From SIG575 sp045542485 (lineage in GTDB: Bacteria > Bacillota > Clostridia > Oscillospirales > Acutalibacteraceae): DNA of 64,000 nucleotides. Below are positions 15,643-25,730 of the stretch, piece after piece. Every line of letters starts with the position of its first letter. Position 1 is the first letter of the stretch. The position numbers and the translations under genes were made by a program. A model generated the notes under the pieces. The model saw nothing but the letters and a program-made list of their open reading frames with translations, did not search any database and was not told the origin of the DNA. Location of the stretch: NCBI GenBank assembly GCA_045542485.1, contig JAZQLC010000010.1, positions 29,672 through 93,671 on the forward strand, in the 5' to 3' direction.

Positions 15643-17805
15643 ATGGATATTATTTTGACTTTGTGCGATGAATTCAAACTAAAGAAATGGCAGGTTGAAA
15701 ATGTTGTTTCTCTCATCGACGAGGGAAATACCATCCCGTTCATCGCCCGTTACAGAAAGGAAGCACACGGCACTCTTGACGACCAGACACTCCGCGCAGT
15801 CAACGACAGACTTGACTATCTCAGAAATCTGGACAAGCGCCGTGAAGAGATTTTCTCCGCAATCGAAAAGCAGGAGAAAATGACAGAAGAAATTGCCGAG
15901 GCTATCAGCAAGGCTATGACCTTGGTTGAGCTTGAAGATATTTACAGACCTTTCAAGCAGAAGAGAAAGACAAGAGCCTCCGTTGCTAAAGAAAAAGGTC
16001 TTGAGCCTCTTGCTCTTGATATACTTGAACAATACGAGGATTTCCCCGCACCTATTGAAGAGGCTGAAAAATATGTTGACGCCGAAAAAGGCGTTGAAAC
16101 TGCTGAAGATGCCCTTAAAGGCGCTATGGATATTATTGCTGAAATCATTTCAGACAATGCAGAAATCAGAAAGAGATTGCGTAACCTTTTCACCGTATCA
16201 GGCACAATAAGCACAGTTGCCACTGACGAAAACGCAGAAAGTCCCTACACTCAGTATTACGATTACTCAGAGCCGGTAAGCAAAATTGCAGACCACAGAG
16301 TTCTTGCTATTGACAGAGCAGAGCGTGAGGGCTTTATCAAAGTGAAGCTTGAGCTTGACATCGCGAAGGCTCACGGCGTTATCAATAAGATTTATCTGAA
16401 AAACAGCAACTCTCTTGCAACGGACACTGTCCGTGAGGCGGGTGCAGACGCTTATTCAAGACTTATTGAACCCAGTGTCCAGAGAGAAATCAGAAATATG
16501 CTCACCGAAAAGGCTGATGTTTCCGCTATCAAAAACTTTTCAACAAACCTGAAACAGCTTCTTCTCCAGCCTCCCGTAAAAGGCAGAACGGTTCTCGGTC
16601 TTGACCCCGGTTACAGAACGGGCTGTAAGGTTGCGGTTGTTGACTCAACAGGCAGAGTTCTCGACACGGGCGTTATTTACATCACCCATTCAGAGGCTCA
16701 GAAAGAAAGCGCAAAAGTTACAATCAGAAAACTCATTGAAAAGCATAAGGTTGATACAATTTCAATCGGCAACGGCACAGCATCAAAGGAAACCGAAATT
16801 TTCACCGCCGATTTACTTAAAGAAATCGACAGAAAGGTTTCGTATATGGTTGTCAGCGAGGCAGGTGCATCTGTTTATTCCGCATCGAAACTTGCAGCAG
16901 AGGAATTTCCCCAGTTTGATGTTTCACTGAGAAGTGCCGTTTCAATTGCAAGACGTTTACAGGATCCCCTTGCAGAGCTTGTGAAAATCGACCCGAAAGC
17001 AATCGGCGTAGGACAGTATCAGCACGATATGCCTCAGAATGAACTGGGTGCTGCTCTTGACGGCGTTGTTGAAGACTGCGTTAACAATGTGGGCGTTGAC
17101 CTTAACACAGCGTCACCCTCACTTCTTTCCCGTGTATCAGGCATTAATTCATCCGTTGCTAAAAACATCGTTGTTTACCGCGAAGAAAACGGTGCATTCT
17201 CAGGCAGAAGTGAACTGAAAAAAGTTCCCAAGCTCGGCGCAAAGGCATTCGAGCAATCTGCAGGTTTCCTGCGTGTGTCAGAGAGCAAAAATGTTCTTGA
17301 CAACACAGGTGTCCACCCCGAAAGCTACAAAGCAGCAGAGGAACTTCTGAAAATCTGTTCATACACAATGAACGATGTCAAAAACGGAAACATTTCCGAA
17401 ATCGCAGAGCGTGTAACCGAATTGGGTGAAGAAAAAGTGGCTGAACATCTGGGCATAGGCGTTCCCACACTTCAGGATATTATAAAAGAATTGTCCCGTC
17501 CCGGCAGAGACCCCCGTGATGAGCTTCCGCCTCCCCTTCTTCGTACAGATGTTATGGAGATGAAAGACCTGAAAGCAGGAATGAAATTACAGGGTACTGT
17601 CAGAAATGTAATCGACTTCGGCGCATTCGTTGATATCGGTGTTCATCAGGACGGACTGGTACATATTTCTCAGATTACAAACCGCTACATCAAGCATCCC
17701 TCAGAGGTGCTTAAAGTGGGCGACATTGTAACTGTATGGGTGCTTTCGGTTGACGAAGCGAAAAAGAGAATTTCACTGACAATGAAAGAACCTAAAGCGG
17801 AGTGA
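15643..17805 (+). CDS. tex: Tex-family RNA-binding transcription accessory protein
   Basis: A 720-residue cytoplasmic protein of standard Tex length. In order: an N-terminal helical domain with NTIPFIARYRKEAHGTLDDQ; a YqgF/RNase H-like domain around GRTVLGLDPGYRTGCKVAVVD; a helix-hairpin-helix region (NTASPSLLSRVSGINSS; FSGRSELKKVPKLGAKAF); and a C-terminal S1 domain (GMKLQGTVRNVIDFGAFVD ... HISQITN). Tex proteins bind nucleic acids and affect transcription and stress tolerance. AAGGTAGG precedes the ATG. The alpha-mannosidase follows 41 bp later and may be cotranscribed. Confidence 0.95.
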   Translation: MDIILTLCDEFKLKKWQVENVVSLIDEGNTIPFIARYRKEAHGTLDDQTLRAVNDRLDYLRNLDKRREEIFSAIEKQEKMTEEIAEAISKAMTLVELEDIYRPFKQKRKTRASVAKEKGLEPLALDILEQYEDFPAPIEEAEKYVDAEKGVETAEDALKGAMDIIAEIISDNAEIRKRLRNLFTVSGTISTVATDENAESPYTQYYDYSEPVSKIADHRVLAIDRAEREGFIKVKLELDIAKAHGVINKIYLKNSNSLATDTVREAGADAYSRLIEPSVQREIRNMLTEKADVSAIKNFSTNLKQLLLQPPVKGRTVLGLDPGYRTGCKVAVVDSTGRVLDTGVIYITHSEAQKESAKVTIRKLIEKHKVDTISIGNGTASKETEIFTADLLKEIDRKVSYMVVSEAGASVYSASKLAAEEFPQFDVSLRSAVSIARRLQDPLAELVKIDPKAIGVGQYQHDMPQNELGAALDGVVEDCVNNVGVDLNTASPSLLSRVSGINSSVAKNIVVYREENGAFSGRSELKKVPKLGAKAFEQSAGFLRVSESKNVLDNTGVHPESYKAAEELLKICSYTMNDVKNGNISEIAERVTELGEEKVAEHLGIGVPTLQDIIKELSRPGRDPRDELPPPLLRTDVMEMKDLKAGMKLQGTVRNVIDFGAFVDIGVHQDGLVHISQITNRYIKHPSEVLKVGDIVTVWVLSVDEAKKRISLTMKEPKAE

Positions 17806-17846
17806 TTAAATCAAGTTAACAATTTCCTTAAAGGAGGAATTTTATA

Positions 17847-20800
17847 ATGGCAACATACAATGCACCGTTCAGAGATAAAAACTCCGAACGCTACATGTAT
17901 GCAGGAAGAATCGAAAGAATGATTGAAACAGTTGAACAGAAACTTGTTCTTCGTTCACTTGTTCTTGATGATTACTATTTCTGCGAAGGACAGGAAACTG
18001 TCGAAAACAAGGATTCAGGCAACTGGACAGAGTTCCCCGAAGGCTCACGCTGGGGTGCTCCCGAATACTACTGCCGATTCAAACACAGCTTTGATATTCC
18101 CGAAGATTTCAAGGGCGGCAACGTATTCTACGAAGTAATGCCCTTGTACGGCTCAGGCAGAGACGGTTGGAGAACAAGCGACGCTCAGTTCATCATCTTT
18201 GCTAACGGCAAACTTATTCAGGGCTGTGACTCAAACCACAAGGAAGTTCTTCTCCTTGACAACGCACAGGGTGGCGAACATTACGATATGCACCTTAACG
18301 CATATCTTGACAAACACGAATACAGAGGTCAGAGAGTTTTCAAGGCAAGAATCAAACAGATTGACCCCGTTCTCTGGAAGCTTATCTTCGACCTTAAAAC
18401 TCCTCTTGAAATTGCAGAGCAGTATGGTCCCGATGATATGGACCGTGTTGACATCATCAAAGAGCTCAACACTGCTGTAAACCTTCTCGTTATCGACGGT
18501 ACTCACGAAGAGCTTGTCGAAAGTGCAAAGGCTTGTATGGAATATCTTGATGCTAACCTTTACGGCAAGATCACTCTTGATGTTACAACATCAGGTATCG
18601 GCCACACTCACATCGACGTGGCTTGGCTCTGGAGACTCCGTCAGACAAGAGAAAAAGCAGGTCGTTCTTTCGCAACAGTTCTCAAGCTTATGGAAGAATA
18701 TCCCGAATACAAATTTATGTCCTCACAGGCTCAGCTTTACGAATATGTAAAGGAAGATTATCCCGAAGTTTATGAAGGCATCAAAAAGATGGTTAAAGCG
18801 GGTCGTTGGGAAATCGAAGGTGCTATGTGGGTTGAGCCCGACACCAACGTTCCCTCAGGCGAATCACTTGTCCGTCAGTTCCTTGTAGGTAAGAGATTCT
18901 TCAAGAAAGAATTTGATGTTGACTGTAAGATTATGTGGGAGCCTGATGTTTTCGGTTATTCTGCTGCACTTCCCCAGATTATCCGTAAGAGTGGCTGCGA
19001 CTACTTTATGACAACTAAAATTTCATGGAACGAATATAACCGTGTTCCCTTCGACACATTTATGTGGAGAGGTATCGACGGCACAGAAGTTCTTTCACAC
19101 TTCTCACCCAGCCGCAGCGGTGATGACATCGGTACTCGTTTCATGACAACATACAATGCTTATCTTTCACCCTCTGATATGATCGGCGGTTGGCACAGAT
19201 ATTCACAGAAAGACCTTAACAACAATGTTCTTATGACATTCGGTTGGGGTGACGGTGGCGGCGGCCCCACAAGAGAAATGCTCGAATACGGCAGACGCCT
19301 TAACAAAGGTCTTCCCGGATGTCCCAAATTCGTGAACGAGCCCTCACTTGACTTCTACAAACGCCTTGACGAAGAAGTCGGCTCATCTTCAAGACTTCCC
19401 ACCTGGGTAGGCGAACTTTATCTTGAGTTCCACAGAGCTACTCTCACTTCTCAGGCTGCTAACAAGAAGAACAACAGAAAATCTGAAGTTCTTCTCCACG
19501 ACCTTGAAACAATTGCTTCAATCGCTAACATTGAACTTGGCGAAGAATATCCCCACGATGAATTCACAGCTGACTGGAAATGCATTCTTCTCCACCAGTT
19601 CCACGACATCCTCCCCGGTTCTTCAATCAACGAAGTTTACGAGGATTCAGATGTAGCATACGGCAATCTTCTCAAGGAAGGTAAGGCAAGACTTACAAGA
19701 ACACTTGAAATCATCGCTGACAATATCGCAACAGACGCAAACTCACTTGTTGTATTCAATACTCTCGGCAAGATGAGAAATGATATTGTTATCACTGATA
19801 TGCCTGAGAACGAAAACTTCATCATCGTTGACGCTGACGGAAACGAAATGAAGTGGCAGAAGACATATGACGGTAAGCTTTGCTTCCTGGCTGAAAATGT
19901 TCCTGCAAAGGGTTATAAAGTATTCTCAATCAAGGATGGCGCAAAGGCTGACACATCAGTTATCAACGCAACTGCATCAGGCTTTGAAACCAAATTCCTC
20001 AAAGCAGAATTTAATGCTGACTACAACATCACAAGCCTTATCCACAAGGAAACAGGCAGAGACGTTGTACCTGCCGGTGAAGTTATCAACAGACTTATCG
20101 CTTATGATGACAGACCTCACAACCACGAGGCTTGGGACGTTAAAGCATACTACAAAGAAATTTCCTGGACAATCGACGATGTTCAGTCTGCTGAAATCAT
20201 CGAAAACGGTGCAGTCCGCGCAGTTTATAAGATTGTAAGAAAGTTCAGAGAAACAATTTTCAACATCTACATCATCGTATATGCTGACACAGACAGAGTT
20301 GATGTTGCTTACGACTTCGACTGGAAAGAAACTCACATCCTTATCAAGGTTGACAACCCCGTTGATGTAAATGCTGCAAAGGCAACATTCGATATCCAGT
20401 TCGGTAACATCGAAAGAAACGCTCACGACAACACTCTCTGGGAGTTTGCACAGTTTGAAGTTTGCGGTCACAAGTGGATTGACCTTAGTGAAAACGGCTT
20501 CGGCTTCTCACTTCTCAACGATTCAAAATACGGTCACGATATCAAGGACGGCAGAGTAAGAACATCTCTCATCCGTGCATCAATGGAACCCTGTCACGAC
20601 CAGGATAAGGGTCAGCAGTATATCCTTACTGCACTCTATCCCCACGCAGGTCTTGTTTGCGAGTCAGACGTTGTTGACCAGGCATTCTCACTGAACGTGC
20701 CTCTCCACTGCGTAAAGACATCTGCACACGCAGGTAAGCTCGACAAGATTTATTCACTTGTTTCATGCAACAAGTCAAACATCGTTGTTGAAACAGTCAA

Positions 20801-21011
20801 GATTGCAGAGGATTCAGACGAAGTTGTTATCCGTGCTTATGAAACATGGAACAAGAGAACAGCTTGTGAACTTGCAATCAAGGGTGACATCAAGGAAGCA
20901 CACATCACTAACCTTATGGAAGAAAACGAAGAGGAAATCAAAGCCGTTGACGGCAAACTTTCTCTTACATTCCATCCCTTTGAAATCAAGACAATCAAAA
21001 TCAAGCTCTGA
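17847..21011 (+). CDS. Alpha-mannosidase, glycoside hydrolase family 38
   Basis: A 1054-residue protein. The GH38 catalytic domain is marked by GHTHIDVAWLWR, whose His255 and Asp257 are zinc ligands, and by WEPDVFGYSAALPQI with the likely nucleophile Asp367. The RLNKGLPG and LHQFHDILPGSSI motifs and a long beta-sandwich C-terminal half are typical. No signal peptide is seen, so it should act in the cytoplasm on imported mannose-containing oligosaccharides. Codon use is strongly biased, with many C-ending codons, suggesting high expression. The start has a very strong AAAGGAGGAATT ribosome-binding site. Confidence 0.95.
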   Translation: MATYNAPFRDKNSERYMYAGRIERMIETVEQKLVLRSLVLDDYYFCEGQETVENKDSGNWTEFPEGSRWGAPEYYCRFKHSFDIPEDFKGGNVFYEVMPLYGSGRDGWRTSDAQFIIFANGKLIQGCDSNHKEVLLLDNAQGGEHYDMHLNAYLDKHEYRGQRVFKARIKQIDPVLWKLIFDLKTPLEIAEQYGPDDMDRVDIIKELNTAVNLLVIDGTHEELVESAKACMEYLDANLYGKITLDVTTSGIGHTHIDVAWLWRLRQTREKAGRSFATVLKLMEEYPEYKFMSSQAQLYEYVKEDYPEVYEGIKKMVKAGRWEIEGAMWVEPDTNVPSGESLVRQFLVGKRFFKKEFDVDCKIMWEPDVFGYSAALPQIIRKSGCDYFMTTKISWNEYNRVPFDTFMWRGIDGTEVLSHFSPSRSGDDIGTRFMTTYNAYLSPSDMIGGWHRYSQKDLNNNVLMTFGWGDGGGGPTREMLEYGRRLNKGLPGCPKFVNEPSLDFYKRLDEEVGSSSRLPTWVGELYLEFHRATLTSQAANKKNNRKSEVLLHDLETIASIANIELGEEYPHDEFTADWKCILLHQFHDILPGSSINEVYEDSDVAYGNLLKEGKARLTRTLEIIADNIATDANSLVVFNTLGKMRNDIVITDMPENENFIIVDADGNEMKWQKTYDGKLCFLAENVPAKGYKVFSIKDGAKADTSVINATASGFETKFLKAEFNADYNITSLIHKETGRDVVPAGEVINRLIAYDDRPHNHEAWDVKAYYKEISWTIDDVQSAEIIENGAVRAVYKIVRKFRETIFNIYIIVYADTDRVDVAYDFDWKETHILIKVDNPVDVNAAKATFDIQFGNIERNAHDNTLWEFAQFEVCGHKWIDLSENGFGFSLLNDSKYGHDIKDGRVRTSLIRASMEPCHDQDKGQQYILTALYPHAGLVCESDVVDQAFSLNVPLHCVKTSAHAGKLDKIYSLVSCNKSNIVVETVKIAEDSDEVVIRAYETWNKRTACELAIKGDIKEAHITNLMEENEEEIKAVDGKLSLTFHPFEIKTIKIKL

Positions 21012-21036
21012 TTTCATATTACATACGGTATAAAAA

Positions 21037-21072
21037 AAGTGGCTGACACATCAGTGTTAGCCACTTTTTTTC
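21037..21072 (+). terminator. Terminator of the tex/mannosidase unit
   Basis: AGTGGCTGACAC / GTGTTAGCCACT stem followed by T7. Confidence 0.9.
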
Positions 21073-21112
21073 AATTAAAACGACAAAGTTTTTGTTTGAA
21101 TTATAATTTACC

Positions 21113-21154
21113 CTCAAAAAAACGGCAGAAGGTTTTCTCTTCTGCCGTTTTTTC
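21113..21154. terminator. Bidirectional terminator
   Basis: ACGGCAGAAG / CTTCTGCCGT stem with A run before and T run after; serves the leftward surface-protein gene. Confidence 0.85.
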
Positions 21155-21163
21155 CTTATCTAA

Positions 21164-22366
21164 TCAGAATACAAATTTAATCTTATATGTTTTGTATGTG
21201 CCATCCGACTGAAGGAAGTTAATTTTCGCATTTACTCCCTCAGGATTCTGTGATTTGTACACATAGTAACGGGTATCATTTTCTGTGATTATTCCGTCTG
21301 CATCTGTGATTGTGTAATCCACAAGACAATCCTTGTTAATACCTACGCCCGATGACAACGCATTGGCTTTAACCTCGATGTAGTCTTCTGTGCCGTCATT
21401 CTGATAGCTTACCGTACCTCTTACACCTGTAAGTGTTTCCAGCGGATCGGGGTCTGATGCAAGTCCCATATCAAAGATGATTTTCTGCTCTTTTGTTGTA
21501 CCGTCAGGAAGTGTGAAAATCATTGTTGCAGTTATGTTTGCTTTGTTGTTTGTCATATAGAACATAACCGAACTGGGGTTATTTGTCATTTTTCCGTTTT
21601 CGTCAACAATCCGGAATGTTGCACCGTTTGCCATTGTCTTATAAAGACCAACCGATGTCTGACCCTTTGTCATCTTGATTCTGATTGTGCCGTCAGCATC
21701 GAACAACACAGCACCACGGACAGGTCTCAGACCTTTTGCAGCATTCACATAAGGATCCATTTCATACATTTTGAAAACTGCTCTGTAAGTTTTTGTGCTG
21801 CCGTCTGCTTCTGTGACTGTAAGTCTGCCCTCAGGGTTGAATGTATTCTGTGAGCCGTAGAAAATGTAGAGCTTTTCTTGCTCTGTGAACACACCCTCTG
21901 CACCTTCAAGAGTTGCAGTTGTACCGTCAAGTGATGCTTTGTAAACACCTACGGATGATTGTCCGTCAGCCATTTCAAGAAGAATATAATCGCCTTTTTC
22001 ATCAGTTGCAAGTGAAGCCTTACCTCTGATAGGTTTAATCTTTGTTGCGGGATCAAAGTCAATTTCTCTTTCCATTCCGTAAAGCTCGAATACTACGGGG
22101 AAAGTTTCTGTTGTGCCGTCAACATAAGTTACCTTCATTGTTGCCACGGGGTTTGTTTTATTCTGTGACTGGTATGCAACATAATCGTTTTCACGAATCT
22201 GAACGTTGCCACAGATATCTGTAATTTCAACCGTGCTGCCACTTGTCATATCTTTATAGATACCTGTCATGGTTCTGCCTTCATCCATTACAATTGCAAT
22301 ATACTCTTCGCCCTTGTATGTTTTTGTCAAAGCTGTACCACGGAGAAGTTTAAGCTGTGAAATGTT
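21164..22366 (-). repeat. Four C-terminal protein repeats of the surface protein
   Basis: Four units of about 85-100 codons begin LLRGTALTK, PIRGKASLA, PVRGAVLFD and GVRGTVSYQ, and each contains a Y(x)SQN- or TNNK-like turn followed by a DGT strand. Confidence 0.75.
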
Positions 22367-25300
22367 GAAATCTTCTTTTACTTTCTGCTGTTCTGTTGCG
22401 CCGCAGGAAGTACATACGCGTTCTGAAATGCCGTTCTGAGGAGCACTCCATTCTGTCCATGTGTGACCGTATGCATCACCGTTATGTGCAGTTTTCTTGT
22501 CGCCGCATACTGTACATGTATATGTTATAAAACCGTCATTTACACAGTCAGGAGCAGTTATTTCTTCTTCATAGCTGTGACCGTTCGGCTCGGTTTCGTT
22601 TTTGTCTCTCCTGAGTTCTACGCCACAGTATCCGCAGTAAACTACGCTTTCGTAATAGCCTTTGTTTACACAATCAGGATAGATTTCATTTTCTATTACT
22701 ATCGCACCTTCCGAATGACCATTTGCAGGAAGAACGCTCTGTGACTCAATTACTTCACCACAGACTGAACAGTGCGAACCTCTTGTGAGACCTGTGTTTA
22801 CGCAGTCGGGTTCAACTGCACTGTCTTCTACTACGCTGTGACCGAGAGCGGGAAGTGTTTCTTCTGAAATTGTTTCACCGCAAACTGTACATACTGTTTT
22901 AACAAGACCGTTTTCGTCACATGTTGCGTCAACAGTTGTTGTTTCTTCTGTATGACCGAGAGCAGGAACTGTCTCCTGAGCAAGTGTTACTTTGCCACAC
23001 ACTGTACAGTGTTTACCTTCTGTAAGACCTGTTTCCTTACAAGTTGGCGCTAACGCATCATCAATTACTTCTGTGTGACCGAATGCAGAAACATAATCTG
23101 ACACATACCTATCGCCACATTCTATACATACATAAGTTGTATAGCCTTCGCTCTCACAGTCGGGTGCAGTTGTTTCTGTTTCATAACTGTGACCGTCTGC
23201 AGCAACGACAACCTTTGTTCTGCTGATTTCTTCACCACATACTGCACAGTAAACAACACTGTCATATGATCCGTCATTTTCGCAGTCGGGATTGATTTCA
23301 TTTTCCTTAACCGCTTCACTTTCCGTATGACCGAGAGCAGGAACTTCTTCCTGAGCTACAATAATTTCACCGCAGGCTGAGCAGTGTGAGCCCTCTGTGA
23401 GACCTGTGTTTTCACAATCGGGGAAAACTGCTTTATCTGTCACGATTTTGTGACCGAGAGCATCAACATAATCTGCAACATACTTGTCTCCGCATACAGA
23501 ACAGTTGTATGTTGTGAAGCCCTTATCTTCGCAAGTGGGAGAAGTTATTTCCGTTTGGTAGCTGTGACCGAGAGCGGAAACCTCTTCCTGAGCTACAATG
23601 ATTTCACCACAGACTGAGCAGTGTGAGCCCTCTGTGAGACCTGCGTTTTCACAATCGGGAGAAACTGCTTCGTCGACCACCTCAGTATGTCCCTTGGCAG
23701 AAATTTTTTCTGTTTCTGTATTACCGCAGACTGTACAAGCTCTTGTTTTTGAGCCATCGACTGTACAGGTTGAATCCGTTACATTCCACTGACCGTATGA
23801 GTGACCTTTTGCATTAACATAATCTGCTACATACTTATCACCGCACACTGAACAAGTGTAGGTTGTATAGCCCTTGTCCACACAAGTGGGAGCAGTTACT
23901 TCTGCTGTATAAGAGTGACCTGTTGCAGGAAGTGTTGCTGACAGGTGAGCATCACAACCCTCGCAGGTGCAGATATATTTACCTGTACCTGACTCCGTAC
24001 AAGTGGGAGCCTTATCGGGAGTAGCAACAGTGCTGTATGTATGCTCTTCAATTACAAGCTGATTGCCTGACCATCTTGTATGATAACCTTCAGGAGGAAT
24101 GAATTCTGCATCATTGACATAAGTTTCTGTTGCTTTATCACTGAGCTTTGCAGATTCCTTTGTTGTTACCGAGAAAACTGCATTATCGCCTTTTGTTACA
24201 ACTGCGTTCTCGTCAATGTAGATTTCACCGCCGATTTCACCGTCAACATAGAGTTCGCCACCGTCTTTAACGAAGAATTTAGCTGATGGTCTGCCCTGAG
24301 GATAGCGATAGTTTGTTGCGAACTGAGAATCGGTAAGCTCTCTGTAAGCTACTATTTGTGAATATCTGTCGCGGGTAGTTGTCTTGTATCTGTCAACGCT
24401 GAATTTTGCACCGTCATAGATTGTGAGTTCACAGCCGGGAAGGAATTTCATACTTATTGCTTTACTGTTATAGTATGTATTGAAGTCACCGCTGCAAAGG
24501 TGAATCTCGTTGTCACCGTCCATTGAAAGAACAAAGCTTGAAGAGTTGACAGTTACAGGAAGAATACTTACATAAATTTTGATGGAGATTGAACCAAGGT
24601 ATCCGCCACCATACATTTTATAAACTTCTGCTTCTTTTTTGATTCTGTCTCTGTATTCGACCGTTCTTACAAGCTTTCCGCCCTCTTTGAGAACAAAAAT
24701 ACCGTCCGATGCGCCTATAAAAGGAACAACATTGTAAGAGAAGCTGCTGTTGAAATACATAACACTCTGCACGGTAAATTCAGCACCGTAGTGAATGGTT
24801 ATCTCAACTGTGATATTACGGCAATCGTATTCGTTGGCAATCCACACACCCTGTGTTCTCATATATGATGAGTGTGTTCCGCCACGGAAATGTTCGATAA
24901 CAAAAAGGTCTCTCACCTCTGCTCCTGAAAAAGCTTCAATTGCACCCGAGCCCTTTATATAACCGTTCGCAACCACGATACCGCCGTTATTTACATTAAT
25001 TTTACCGTTAAGAATCATCTGTGCATAGTTACCGTTTACCTCGTGACGATAATGTCCGCTCTTTTTAAGACCGAGCAAAGCAGAAACAAGAATGTTACCG
25101 TTTACTGTAATTGTAACACCTTCATTAACAGTAAGCGTTCTGTAAAGAACATCTGTCACATACTCAGTGGCAGATGAGTTTACATCGGGATTTCCGTTTG
25201 AGGGATCATATCCGGTATAACCGTCTTTGTGCGGAACAAGCAGAGTAACACCCGCTTTGACCTCAACACTCTGAGTAATCGCAGTGTCTTTCTGCACGAT

Positions 25301-25474
25301 AACCGTGTCACCACTTACCGCTGCATTAAGAGCATCTTCAACGCTGTTGTAGAAAACATCGCCGATACTTGCAACATTTTCTTCTGCTGCTGAAATGTTC
25401 ATCACAAAGCATGATGAAATCATAATCAGCGTCAAAAGGATGCTCAGAAATCTTTTCACATTCTTTCTTACCAT
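21164..25474 (-). CDS. Large secreted repeat protein with 14 Cys/His repeats
   Basis: A 1436-residue protein with a signal peptide (KRFLSILLTLIMISSCFVMNISA). Residues about 30-475 are a beta-rich region (VNGNILVSALLG, INVNNGGIVVANG) resembling a right-handed beta-helix adhesin. About 477-1030 hold 14 tandem repeats of 36-46 residues built as GH-x(10-14)-C-x(10-13)-C-x2-C-G. About 1036-1436 hold four repeats of roughly 85-100 residues, each beginning (L/I/T)xxxRG and ending in a DGT(T/Y)xT(Y/F)-type strand. No LPxTG or other anchor was found. A surface or matrix adhesin is the best guess. GGAAGGAG precedes the ATG. Start and end are clean and no frameshift was seen. Confidence 0.85.
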   Translation of the reverse strand: MVRKNVKRFLSILLTLIMISSCFVMNISAAEENVASIGDVFYNSVEDALNAAVSGDTVIVQKDTAITQSVEVKAGVTLLVPHKDGYTGYDPSNGNPDVNSSATEYVTDVLYRTLTVNEGVTITVNGNILVSALLGLKKSGHYRHEVNGNYAQMILNGKINVNNGGIVVANGYIKGSGAIEAFSGAEVRDLFVIEHFRGGTHSSYMRTQGVWIANEYDCRNITVEITIHYGAEFTVQSVMYFNSSFSYNVVPFIGASDGIFVLKEGGKLVRTVEYRDRIKKEAEVYKMYGGGYLGSISIKIYVSILPVTVNSSSFVLSMDGDNEIHLCSGDFNTYYNSKAISMKFLPGCELTIYDGAKFSVDRYKTTTRDRYSQIVAYRELTDSQFATNYRYPQGRPSAKFFVKDGGELYVDGEIGGEIYIDENAVVTKGDNAVFSVTTKESAKLSDKATETYVNDAEFIPPEGYHTRWSGNQLVIEEHTYSTVATPDKAPTCTESGTGKYICTCEGCDAHLSATLPATGHSYTAEVTAPTCVDKGYTTYTCSVCGDKYVADYVNAKGHSYGQWNVTDSTCTVDGSKTRACTVCGNTETEKISAKGHTEVVDEAVSPDCENAGLTEGSHCSVCGEIIVAQEEVSALGHSYQTEITSPTCEDKGFTTYNCSVCGDKYVADYVDALGHKIVTDKAVFPDCENTGLTEGSHCSACGEIIVAQEEVPALGHTESEAVKENEINPDCENDGSYDSVVYCAVCGEEISRTKVVVAADGHSYETETTAPDCESEGYTTYVCIECGDRYVSDYVSAFGHTEVIDDALAPTCKETGLTEGKHCTVCGKVTLAQETVPALGHTEETTTVDATCDENGLVKTVCTVCGETISEETLPALGHSVVEDSAVEPDCVNTGLTRGSHCSVCGEVIESQSVLPANGHSEGAIVIENEIYPDCVNKGYYESVVYCGYCGVELRRDKNETEPNGHSYEEEITAPDCVNDGFITYTCTVCGDKKTAHNGDAYGHTWTEWSAPQNGISERVCTSCGATEQQKVKEDFNISQLKLLRGTALTKTYKGEEYIAIVMDEGRTMTGIYKDMTSGSTVEITDICGNVQIRENDYVAYQSQNKTNPVATMKVTYVDGTTETFPVVFELYGMEREIDFDPATKIKPIRGKASLATDEKGDYILLEMADGQSSVGVYKASLDGTTATLEGAEGVFTEQEKLYIFYGSQNTFNPEGRLTVTEADGSTKTYRAVFKMYEMDPYVNAAKGLRPVRGAVLFDADGTIRIKMTKGQTSVGLYKTMANGATFRIVDENGKMTNNPSSVMFYMTNNKANITATMIFTLPDGTTKEQKIIFDMGLASDPDPLETLTGVRGTVSYQNDGTEDYIEVKANALSSGVGINKDCLVDYTITDADGIITENDTRYYVYKSQNPEGVNAKINFLQSDGTYKTYKIKFVF
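22380..24045 (-). repeat. Fourteen Cys/His repeats in the surface protein
   Basis: Each unit starts with GH (first unit EH) and has one upstream Cys plus CxxCG; unit 14 lacks the upstream Cys (SAPQNG in place). Two subtypes partly alternate, one with TTYxCSVCGDKYVADYV and one with GLTEGSHCSVCGE, suggesting expansion by duplication of pairs. Confidence 0.85.
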
Positions 25475-25671
25475 TTCTTATATTCTCCTTCCGGGGACTT
25501 AGTGCAACATACGCTGTATTTCAGGGCACTATATTACAATATATATTATAAATCATCTGCACACAACAGTCAAGAAATTTCACACTTCATAAGAATTTTT
25601 AATCATATTTACCAAAGAAATTCCCGATTAATGTTTTTTCACATTTAAATCCGGTTAATTTTTTAACAGAT

Positions 25672-25700
25672 TTGACAAAAGGCGCTTTTGCATATATAAT
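25672..25700 (+). promoter_or_regulatory. Promoter of metA
   Basis: TTGACA (25672-25677), 17-nt spacer, TATAAT (25695-25700). No SAM riboswitch is seen between it and the gene. Confidence 0.85.
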
Positions 25701-25730
25701 ATTAAGGTACATTTTTTCGGAGGTGAGAAT

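Noticed and set aside
22380..24045. The repetitive stretch as a CRISPR array
   Set aside because: Repeat units are codon-aligned, diverged and in one open reading frame; there are no constant-length unique spacers or cas genes.
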